A stretch of 8,162 bases of DNA, from contig MAXR01000316.1 of assembly GCA_001751155.1 (NCBI GenBank), positions 1 through 8,162 on the forward strand, read 5' to 3'. The position numbers were made by a program, and so were the translations under genes. Below, piece by piece: positions 1 to 5,043 of the stretch (the first letter of the stretch is position 1; each line of letters begins with the position of its first letter). Below the pieces are notes generated by a model. That model was not told the origin of the DNA. It did not search any database and saw nothing but the letters and a program-made list of their open reading frames with translations. This DNA comes from Desulfuromonadales bacterium C00003068 (GTDB lineage: Bacteria; Desulfobacterota; Desulfuromonadia; Desulfuromonadales; Desulfuromonadaceae).

Positions 1-378
1 AAGAGGGCGAAACTTTGACTCACATTCTTCCCGCAGTTGTTCACCGATGTAGGGAGATGCTTCACAATACTTGATGAAGCGATATTCCCGATGATTGTTT
101 AACGCCCAAGAAACGTGGCCAATCAAGATATCGTGAATTTTGTCTCGTAAACCAGTATCATCTTCTAGGGGAAGAAGAACGTTTTTTGCCATTTTTGACT
201 TTATGTGCCCATATAGGCTGTTAATAAGGTCTTCTTTGGTCTTAAAGTGGTGAAACAGTGTTCCTGTGGCAACACCAGCATGTTTTGCAATTTCAGCAGT
301 AGATGTGCCGCGAAAGCCTTGCTCTGCGAAAAGCTCCAATGCTGAGCCTAATATTTGTTCACGTTTTTCTATTTTCAT
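1..378 (-). CDS. TetR-family transcriptional regulator (3' end beyond window)
   Basis: The reverse strand is open from an ATG at 378 to the left edge and gives 126 residues; the C-terminus is outside the window. Residues about 8-55 form the TetR/AcrR DNA-binding domain: a first helix (EQILGSALELFAEQG), then TSTAEIAKHAGVATGTLFHHF, the usual TetR helix-turn-helix with its aromatic end, then KTKEDLI. The remainder is the start of the helical ligand-binding and dimerisation domain, which is divergent in this family, so the ligand cannot be predicted. A strong AGGAGG Shine-Dalgarno lies just upstream of the ATG and fixes the start. TetR proteins usually repress their own gene or a neighbouring efflux or catabolic gene. 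No divergent target gene is present here, because the next gene is a transposase, so targets may lie left of the window. The family call is firm; the function is unknown. Confidence 0.93.
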   Translation of the reverse strand, partial: MKIEKREQILGSALELFAEQGFRGTSTAEIAKHAGVATGTLFHHFKTKEDLINSLYGHIKSKMAKNVLLPLEDDTGLRDKIHDILIGHVSWALNNHREYRFIKYCEASPYIGEQLREECESKFRPL

Positions 379-398
379 AATCCCTCCTGATTGCGGCC

Positions 399-439
399 GA
401 CTGTTTAGTCAATCTAGGTATGTATTTGAACAAAGTCAA
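399..439 (-). promoter_or_regulatory. Promoter and candidate operator of the TetR gene
   Basis: Read on the minus strand, TTGACT (434-439) and TAGATT (411-416) are separated by 17 bases, a good sigma-70 pair. Immediately downstream, over the expected start point, is GACTAAACAGTC (399-410), whose ends GACT/AGTC form an inverted repeat. Its position and TetR-type appearance suggest an autoregulatory operator. The promoter is seen in the sequence; the operator role is inferred. Confidence 0.55.
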
Positions 440-515
440 GAAATCGCTCTCAAATCTGCGAAAAACTGCCCTCGACCAGCCGATTTCGCGCTACGCTTCC
501 TATTGTCGGACAACC
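440..515. repeat. REP-like palindromic repeat, copy 1 (upstream of RAYT)
   Basis: This stretch aligns, in the same orientation and at roughly 70-75% identity by eye over about 68 bases, with the right half of the palindrome at 1494-1654. Shared blocks include GCTCTCAAAT, CGAAAA, CTG, ATTTC and CGCTACG. It can form a stem by pairing GAAATCG (440-446) with CGATTTC (481-487). On the minus strand it carries a GTAG tetranucleotide (complement at 491-494) next to the palindrome, the arrangement known for REP sequences mobilised by RAYT transposases. It abuts the -35 of the TetR promoter. Confidence 0.6.
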
Positions 516-534
516 CCCTAGAAGGGTATAGTAG

Positions 535-557
535 AAAAAGTGTCGTTCACTTTTTTT
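535..557 (+). terminator. Weak A/T-rich hairpin with T-run
   Basis: AAAAAGTG (535-542) pairs with CACTTTTT (548-555) around a 5-base loop, and the T-run continues to 557. The GC core is only three pairs, so termination strength is doubtful. It would insulate the RAYT from leftward sequence. Confidence 0.3.
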
Positions 558-619
558 GGCTCATTTGAACTTGAATATCAAATAAAGAATAAGGATGGGT
601 GATGTAGCCCTTAACAGGA

Positions 620-1231
620 ATGAAACGAATTATTATTACTAATTTACCTCATCATATTATTCAACGTGGCTTAAATGGCCGCCAGACGTTTCTAATCGAT
701 GATGATTATGTGGTTTATTTAAAGATCATGGCCCAGTGTTGTCGTCAGTATCAGATCGAGATTCTGGCTTATAGCCTGATGCCTGATCATGTTCACCTGA
801 TTGCAATCCCTAAAGAGCAGAACTCCCTGTCCAAATGTTTGCGTGTTGCCCATGGTCGCTACAGTAAATATATTAACCGTCGAACAGGTTGCACCGGCCA
901 GTTTTGGCAGGGATGTTATTCATCGCATTTACTGGATCAACATTATCTGCTGACCTGCGCCCGTTATATCGAGATCAATGCCTTGAAACGGGAGTATGTT
1001 GACCAACCTGAACAGTGGCGATGGTGTAGCGCTCAGGCACATATTAATGGTTGTGATGACGACTTAGTGCGAGTTCAACCGCTTTTGGATCGTGTGGAGA
1101 TGAGTTGGCAGGAGTTTCTTGCTGTGCCGCGACCCGATAGCGAAGCAGATATGTTCTATGCGCACGAGAAGAGCGGCTTACCCCTTGGTGGTGAGGAATT
1201 TTTGGCAATGGTGAACAGGCATTGTTCTTAA
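620..1231 (+). CDS. REP-associated tyrosine transposase (RAYT, Y1/HUH family)
   Basis: The 203-residue product has the standard RAYT layout. The N-terminus LPHHIIQRGLNGRQTF matches the family's PHHI-QRG-RRQ signature. The HUH metal-binding motif is HVH at residues 57-59 in MPDHVHLIAIP. Then come H-RYSKYINRRTG and QFWQGCY (usually WQGRF), and CARYIEIN, whose Tyr116 is the likeliest catalytic tyrosine. A C-terminal SGLPLGGEEFL matches the usual RAYT tail. RAYTs are single-copy domesticated relatives of IS200/IS605 transposases that bind and cleave REP hairpins and do not mobilise themselves as classical insertion sequences. Related palindromic repeats flank this gene at 440-515 and 1494-1654, as expected. 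The start is forced by an in-frame TAG at 605; AGGA abuts the ATG, so the ribosome-binding site is poor and expression may be low. All expected core motifs are present, so it looks intact. Confidence 0.92.
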   Translation: MKRIIITNLPHHIIQRGLNGRQTFLIDDDYVVYLKIMAQCCRQYQIEILAYSLMPDHVHLIAIPKEQNSLSKCLRVAHGRYSKYINRRTGCTGQFWQGCYSSHLLDQHYLLTCARYIEINALKREYVDQPEQWRWCSAQAHINGCDDDLVRVQPLLDRVEMSWQEFLAVPRPDSEADMFYAHEKSGLPLGGEEFLAMVNRHCS

Positions 1232-1356
1232 ATATGGAGCCACACCTCAGAATGATCATTTGAACTGTGGTATTCAGCTATTGCAACGGATAAGAGGTTT
1301 TCCCCAACTGTGAGCACATGTTTTTAGCTAGATTAACTTCAGGATATTCTTTCTAT

Positions 1357-1381
1357 GATTCAAGCCTTGAATCGTTTTTTT
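1357..1381 (+). terminator. Putative intrinsic terminator after the RAYT gene
   Basis: GATTCAA (1357-1363) pairs with TTGAATC (1367-1373) around a GCC loop, followed by a run of seven T. The stem is AT-rich and so of moderate strength. It lies about 125 bases after the transposase stop and just before the next promoter. I see nothing else recognisable between 1232 and 1356. Confidence 0.45.
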
Positions 1382-1387
1382 AACACA

Positions 1388-1415
1388 TTGACAAGCTGAG
1401 AGACCATGTTAGGAT
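1388..1415 (+). promoter_or_regulatory. Promoter of the riboswitch/cytochrome transcript
   Basis: A perfect TTGACA -35 (1388-1393), a 16-base spacer and TAGGAT (1410-1415) as -10 predict a start near 1422. That is about 25 bases before the first conserved riboswitch nucleotide. Confidence 0.6.
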
Positions 1416-1493
1416 TCAAGCTAAAGGGTTGTTAGTTGGTCATAAAAGCTAAACCTCTCGCAAGAGGGGGGCAGAAAGTTGCGGGTCTTCAAG

Positions 1494-1654
1494 CAGACTG
1501 TCGGACTTCACATGGACCTACTGCGAAATAGCCTGACTTGGCCCATATTCCCGATAATTTTCGACAAATAGGCTAGCTATTTGCTCTCAAATTTTCGAAA
1601 ATCTGGTCTCAAGCAGTCTATTTCTCGCTACGGCCCGTCAAGTCCGACAGCCTG
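1494..1654. repeat. Long REP/BIME-like palindromic element, copy 2 (inside riboswitch)
   Basis: This is an imperfect inverted repeat of about 160 bases. The outer arms CAGACTGTCGGACTT (1494-1508) and AAGTCCGACAGCCTG (1640-1654) match at 14 of 15 positions. Inner arms include GAAATAG (1524 on) with CTATTTC (1618 on), and at the centre CAAATAG with CTATTTG (1565-1583). The right half is homologous to the repeat at 440-515, and on the minus strand it has GTAG (complement 1628-1631) next to the palindrome. The element fits a REP doublet of the kind RAYT enzymes act on. Confidence 0.75.
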
Positions 1655-1669
1655 ATAGTGATTGAAGAT

Positions 1670-1712
1670 AGCCGAACTGCAGAGATCTAATATCTGTAGC
1701 TCGGCTTTTTTT
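1670..1712 (+). terminator. Riboswitch expression-platform terminator
   Basis: AGCCGA (1670-1675) pairs with TCGGCT (1701-1706), with further pairing of CTGCAGAGAT to ATCTGTAG (one G-U pair and a bulge), followed by seven T. Because AGCCGAACTGC is also the 3' strand of the aptamer, terminator and aptamer are mutually exclusive. This predicts an ON switch: bound ligand blocks termination. Confidence 0.7.
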
Positions 1713-1743
1713 ATTTTCGTTAGGTCACTCGATATCGTCACTC

Positions 1744-3233
1744 ATGAAAATGAAAAAAAATGTCTTGTTAACTTTCTTTTTAATGGTCGGGTTCCTTTTT
1801 GGGGTGGCAACTATGCTGATGGTGATCCGCGCTTTTTCAGTTGCCAGAGCTGTCACATGAAACCAACCACTGGTTATGGCGCTAATAAGCGTGGAATCCC
1901 TTTACGTAATGATCTGCCTCATCATGATATGACCGGCGGAAACCATTGGGCTGGAGATTTAATCAAGTATCAAAACACCAATAATCAGTTGCGCCTCGGT
2001 GGTGATATGAGTGATATCCAAATTGCGGCAACTGATGCTGGAATGGCTCGAGCGGAAAAGATGCTCACCCAAGCAGCGTCCCTAACCGTAAATGGATTCA
2101 CGCTAAAGGTCACGAACCTGACCGGACATAAGCTGATCACTGGCTACCCAGAGGGGCGGCGCATGTGGCTCAATATCAAATGGTATGACGAGAGTGGTGT
2201 CCTGCTCGTAAATGATGGAGAATATGGTCCGATCGGCGTAACGGTCATCAACCCGAAGGATGAGGCAGAGGTTGAGGTCCATTCAATCCTTGACCTGGAT
2301 GGTCCAAACACCAAGATCTACGAAGCTCACTATGGAATAACTCAGGAATGGGCAGCCAAGTTGATTGCCATCAACCCCGCTTATGCCGATATGGTGGTTA
2401 GCTATGATCGAGAGACGGGTGCTGTTGATTACATACTGCAAAATGTTGCAAATCAGGACCTCGGCACCAGTCATGAATCCCTCCATTTTGCGCTCAACGA
2501 TACGGTGATTAAAGACAACCGTATTCCACCCTATGGCATGAATTATAATGAAGCACGCCGACGCAATGTGATCCCCGTGCCCTCTGATCAATATGGTGAT
2601 CCTAGCACTGACGACGACTACAATTACTTTGATGCAATCACCCTAAATCCTCCGCTGAATGCAAGCTACGCAACCATTGAGTTGCTCTATCAGGGGACCA
2701 GTTGGGAGTATATTCAATTTTTAGTCAATGCCAACAAAGGCGAGAACATCTTCCTTGGCCAAGAGGGGACCAATCTACTTGAAGCTTGGTTAAATACTGG
2801 GATGGCTAAACCGTTTGTTATGGCATCAACGACGTGGGGCACTGCCCCAGTTTCACCGCAGATGGTCGTAGGAGTGAACAGTATTCAGAGTGGACTATAT
2901 AGTGGTAAAGGTAAAAATATTACTTTTAGTGCGACCAATATCTTCACTGCCGGTGACGATGTGACCATCCTTGGCCAAGTAATGGAAGAAAATGATTTGC
3001 CGCTGGCGGGGGCAACAGTCACCATAATGATTAGTGGACCAGAGAGTGCATCGCTGACTGGAATGAGCGATGAAAATGGAGTAGCTGAACTGACCTGGCA
3101 GACTCAATCGCCGAAGCGAAAAGGGACTGGTGGAACAATATCTGGAGACTATACCGCTACAACCAGCGATGTTGTCGCCGATGGCTACTCGTGGGATGGT
3201 GTGCAGACAAGCGTAGACTTTACCCTTGAATAG
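1744..3233 (+). pseudogene. Multiheme c-type cytochrome remnant, frameshifted, with C-terminal Ig-like domain
   Basis: An ATG at 1744 opens a convincing signal peptide (MKMKKN, then a hydrophobic stretch ending FLFGVA), but this frame stops at 1860. The cytochrome reads in another frame from about 1803, with one heme site CQSCH (1842-1856) followed by MKPTTGYG and HHDMTGGNHW, then a long domain (NLTGHKLITGYPEGRRMWLNIKWYD) typical of large Geobacter/Desulfuromonas multiheme cytochromes. Residues coded by about 2862-3233 resemble an Ig-like domain (AGDDVTILGQV, then GMSDENGVAELTW). Relatives usually carry several CXXCH motifs between signal peptide and this region; here there is one. Either an internal deletion removed the heme-rich part and left the frames mismatched, or one base is missing at the T5-G4 run (1796-1804). 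No credible in-frame start exists: the frame opens at a TTG at 1662 inside the riboswitch, and its first ATG comes after the heme motif. The intended product would be exported and involved in electron transfer, probably under cyclic-dinucleotide control. Confidence 0.7.
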
Positions 3234-3263
3234 ATAGTACACGTCCTACCTTCTCTTAAACAT

Positions 3264-3302
3264 AAAAAGCCCAGCAACCTATGTGAGTTGCTGGGCTTTT
3301 TT
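3264..3302. terminator. Strong bidirectional intrinsic terminator
   Basis: AAAAAGCCCAGCAAC (3264-3278) pairs perfectly with GTTGCTGGGCTTTTT around an 8-base loop, with T-runs on both strands. It ends the cytochrome transcript about 30 bases after its stop and would also stop leftward transcription from the modE/MFS side. Confidence 0.93.
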
Positions 3303-3311
3303 GTTGATAAC

Positions 3312-3332
3312 AGCTGGCGGGAATCGAATCCG
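3312..3332 (-). other. tmRNA (ssrA) 3'-end fragment, possible att-site remnant
   Basis: On the minus strand this reads as a T-arm and acceptor end, TTCGATTCCCGCCAGCT, preceded by CGGA. That is almost identical to the 3' end of bacterial tmRNA genes (T-loop TTCGA, then CCCGCCAGCTCCACCA). The match stops before CCACCA and no tmRNA body precedes it, so this is not a functional gene. Integrative elements often use the ssrA 3' end as attachment site and leave short copies of it, which is the favoured inference. Confidence 0.5.
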
Positions 3333-3406
3333 TTCTTTAAACAATTGCCAGATTGAAAATCAAGAGCAGGTCGAATGGTTCTGACGTCACTGAGTTATTC
3401 CGACAA

Positions 3407-3689
3407 TCAAGCTGTGTTCAACGTTAACAATAGGCGAATAATGTGATCAAACAGCATGGTGAACAGGATGATGGCCAAGGCAAATGGGGTGTTCCAGATC
3501 CAGCGGGCACTATCGATGATCAGACGGGTGGTGAAAAAATGCCGTGGAGAAAAAACAACGTTGTTCTAAATGCTTAGGCCTTGGAGGCTCAACTATTTTC
3601 AAGGTTAGTCTCAGTGCCGTTATGGCCGAACCGAGGGTCAGCAACAAGGTTGGCTGGGTAAATGGTTCGGTTTTAAAACGGTTGATCAT
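3407..3689 (-). pseudogene. MFS transporter remnant with single-base frameshift
   Basis: Two minus-strand frames together give the middle of a major facilitator superfamily protein. From an ATG at 3689, the first frame encodes a membrane segment and loop, PTLLLTLGSAITALRLTL then KIVEPPRPKHLEQ, like the end of TM6 and the central loop. The second frame encodes FFTTRLIIDSARWIWNTP followed by the hydrophobic FALAIILFTMLFDHIIRLLL, like TM7, and stops at 3407. The frames join smoothly if the A6 run at 3534-3539 were A5. The N-terminal and C-terminal halves are absent, so this is a deletion remnant as well as a frameshift. It lies just downstream of modE on the same strand. The MFS assignment rests on the hydrophobic pattern and loop wording; substrate unknown. 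Confidence 0.5.
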
Positions 3690-3725
3690 AATATAATGAA
3701 GGACACTCCAAAGTTACGTGAGTGG

Positions 3726-4520
3726 CTATTCCACTCCAATTAATACCTGAGATGCTGCCACATGAGCGACCATTTGTGCGCCGATACTTAAATCGCAACC
3801 CTCTAAGGTTTTTTTCTCAACCACGGCACTTAATTGTTCCCCTCCAGCTAATTCAAGCTCAAGCTCAATCATGCTATCATCCTGAGTCATCTTGACAACT
3901 GTTCCCGGTAAAATATTGTCGTAGCCACTGAGTGGCTTAGGGGCGAGGACCATGCATGGGGCCTTGATTAAGGCAAACACTTGCTGACCCTTTTGGATGA
4001 CTAAACTAAAGGCACTGTCACTGGTGATTACCGATTCGATGATTAATCCAGAAGGTAACTGTATCTGCAGAGAAGTAAGTAGCCCGCGCATGTCAATATC
4101 AACCACTTTACCGCGTAGATTATTGCGGGCACTGGTGCGCATTGCTAACCGTTGTAATAACACCACTAACTGATCGTAATCGGCATACTTATCAGACAAC
4201 TTTTCCAGTACACGGGCATGTTCCGCTTCAATTGTGCGGTATAGTTGTACAGCTCGGCTACCAGCCTCGGTTAATTGCGTGCCACCACCGTCACGACCAC
4301 CAGTCGCAGCATGGGTCAGAGGCTGGTCAGCAAGATTATTCATTGTCGTTAACGCATCCCAGGCACTTTTGTAGCTCATGCCTGCAAGTTTGGCGGCCTT
4401 AGTCAGTGAGCCAGTCTGCTCAATTTGTTCAAGTAGTGCAATCCGTTTACTACCTAAATAATTATGTGTATCTTTATTTAACCAAAGAGTTCCACTTAGA
4501 GAAGCTGTATCAGTCATCAT
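3726..4520 (-). CDS. modE: Molybdate-responsive transcriptional regulator ModE
   Basis: The 264-residue protein has the full ModE length (E. coli 262). Residues 20-90 form the LysR-like winged helix-turn-helix: IALLEQIEQTGSLTKAAKLAGMSY, then KSAWDALTTMNNL, with the characteristic glycine-rich wing ATGGRDGGGTQLTEAG. Residues 129-193 form the first MOP/TOBE molybdate-binding domain, including TSARNNLRGKV and FALIKAP; residues 203-262 form the second (LPGTVVKM, IGAQMVAHVAASQVLIG). ModE dimers bind molybdate or tungstate and repress molybdate transport and activate molybdoenzyme genes. AGAGGAAC seven bases upstream supports the first of two consecutive ATGs. No modABC genes adjoin it here, so its targets are elsewhere. 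The nearest downstream sequence is only an MFS remnant. Confidence 0.95.
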   Translation of the reverse strand: MMTDTASLSGTLWLNKDTHNYLGSKRIALLEQIEQTGSLTKAAKLAGMSYKSAWDALTTMNNLADQPLTHAATGGRDGGGTQLTEAGSRAVQLYRTIEAEHARVLEKLSDKYADYDQLVVLLQRLAMRTSARNNLRGKVVDIDMRGLLTSLQIQLPSGLIIESVITSDSAFSLVIQKGQQVFALIKAPCMVLAPKPLSGYDNILPGTVVKMTQDDSMIELELELAGGEQLSAVVEKKTLEGCDLSIGAQMVAHVAASQVLIGVE

Positions 4521-4539
4521 TTTTGTTCCTCTTTAAATT

Positions 4540-4577
4540 CGTTATACTACCAACAATGCGCCAAGCTCTATATAACG
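4540..4577 (-). promoter_or_regulatory. Inverted CGTTATA/TATAACG half-sites upstream of modE
   Basis: CGTTATA (4540-4546) and TATAACG (4571-4577) are a perfect 7-base inverted repeat 20-57 bases upstream of the modE start. The half-sites match the E. coli ModE operator ends (CGTTATAT and ACATAACG), but the 24-base gap is much longer than in the E. coli site. It could be two separate half-sites or a wide-spaced autoregulatory operator. No clean -35/-10 pair was found here. Confidence 0.4.
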
Positions 4578-4700
4578 TTGCAACCTAATAATCCTACTAT
4601 TGTTCGAACGCTTCATCATTGGTAAACCGCTAAACATTCGAAGAAAAGGGGACTTATAATAAACAGCATTCAGTGCTTATGTCATTCGAAATAGGACTGC

Positions 4701-4961
4701 ATGGTTCACTTTGTTCAGATCGATAAGTACTTACTTGGCAATAATTCACACTGTTCGCGGATGTTTGTGTGTTTAGCTGATGCGGATGAACGAACAGATG
4801 ATGCCGGAGCTATGACCACCGCTTTTTCCGCGCTGATTCCTAATATCCGTTCTCAAGGGAGGACTCAAGTTTCCTTCGGTATTGGTCATTACAGTGGTGC
4901 CAATGCGGTAACTGCCGGTATGTTTCACTATCTCGGCACTGAGCCTTTGGTCCCATATTGA
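4701..4961 (+). pseudogene. YadA-type trimeric autotransporter membrane-anchor fragment
   Basis: From about 4776 the frame reads ADADERTDDAGAMTTAFSAL, then IPNIRSQGRTQVSFGIGHYSGANAVTAGMFHYLG. This follows the YadA C-terminal anchor pattern: alanine-rich helix, then G-T-Q-V-S-G-G-Y-G-A-A-G beta strands. The remaining strands are missing and the frame ends at VPY. There is no passenger domain, no signal peptide and no good ribosome-binding site before the ATG at 4701, and an in-frame TAG lies at 4692. It is therefore a remnant of a surface adhesin gene rather than a working gene. The first 25 residues are unrecognised. The family call rests on pattern recognition of a short stretch. Confidence 0.45.
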
Positions 4962-4974
4962 AAATCAGCCTGAA

Positions 4975-5002
4975 TTGCAATCAAAGATGGAGACGCTATA
5001 AT
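4975..5002 (+). promoter_or_regulatory. Promoter of the MscS-family channel gene
   Basis: TTGCAA (4975-4980), a 16-base spacer and a perfect TATAAT (4997-5002) predict a start near 5009, about 35 bases before the ATG at 5044. Confidence 0.6.
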
Positions 5003-5043
5003 AAATAAAACAATCAAATTCTTGCTCTCGCGTGGAGTATCAT

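Larger units (their letters stand above)
1440..1712 (+). ncRNA. GEMM-I (cyclic dinucleotide) riboswitch, split by a repeat insertion
   Basis: GEMM-I aptamers sense c-di-GMP or, in the Geobacter-type variant, 3',3'-cGAMP, and often precede cytochrome genes in that lineage. Visible parts: AAACC (1451-1455); a hairpin CCTCTC-GCAA-GAGGGG (1454-1469) with a GNRA tetraloop; the AAAG element (1475-1478); GCGGGTCTTCAA (1481-1492); and, after an insertion, TTGAAGATAGCCGAACTGC (1662-1680). Pairing partners covary with the textbook aptamer: the usual GC/GC pair is CT (1449-1450)/AG (1473-1474), and the usual AGCC/GGUU helix is AGTT (1477-1480)/AACT (1675-1678). By alignment to Vc2, ligand contacts G20, A47 and C92 correspond to g1448, a1475 and c1680. 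Positions 1493-1661 are extra sequence in the variable P3 loop. The 3' aptamer strand overlaps a terminator at 1670-1712, implying transcriptional control. Which ligand is bound cannot be settled from sequence. Confidence 0.75.

Noticed and set aside
266..568. Plus-strand 100-codon open frame
   Set aside because: It is antisense to the TetR helix-turn-helix region and runs through the promoter and repeat; no protein features.
1662..1743. TTG-started N-terminal extension of the cytochrome frame
   Set aside because: The TTG lies inside the riboswitch P3 strand, and the translated stretch is the terminator hairpin and T-run; it has no ribosome-binding site and no protein character.
3626..3680. 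Hairpin CCGAACC/GGTTCGG followed by TTTT, resembling a terminator
   Set aside because: It falls inside the MFS-like reading frame on the other strand, with long poorly paired interior, and has no gene upstream to terminate.
3720..3736. GAGTGG/CCACTC hairpin at the modE stop as a terminator
   Set aside because: Six-pair stem with no following T-run on the minus strand; overlaps the stop codon and may be coincidental.
4655..4660. TATAAT as a promoter for the YadA fragment
   Set aside because: No acceptable -35 at 15-19 bases upstream, and the downstream frame is a remnant.
4602..4690. Three TTCGAA palindromes between modE and the YadA fragment
   Set aside because: Six-base sites at uneven spacing in AT-rich sequence; no extended conserved flanks, so no regulator can be argued.
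5032..5043. GTG start for the MscS gene
   Set aside because: The GTG is part of the GTGGAG ribosome-binding site for the ATG at 5044, which begins a clean signal peptide.
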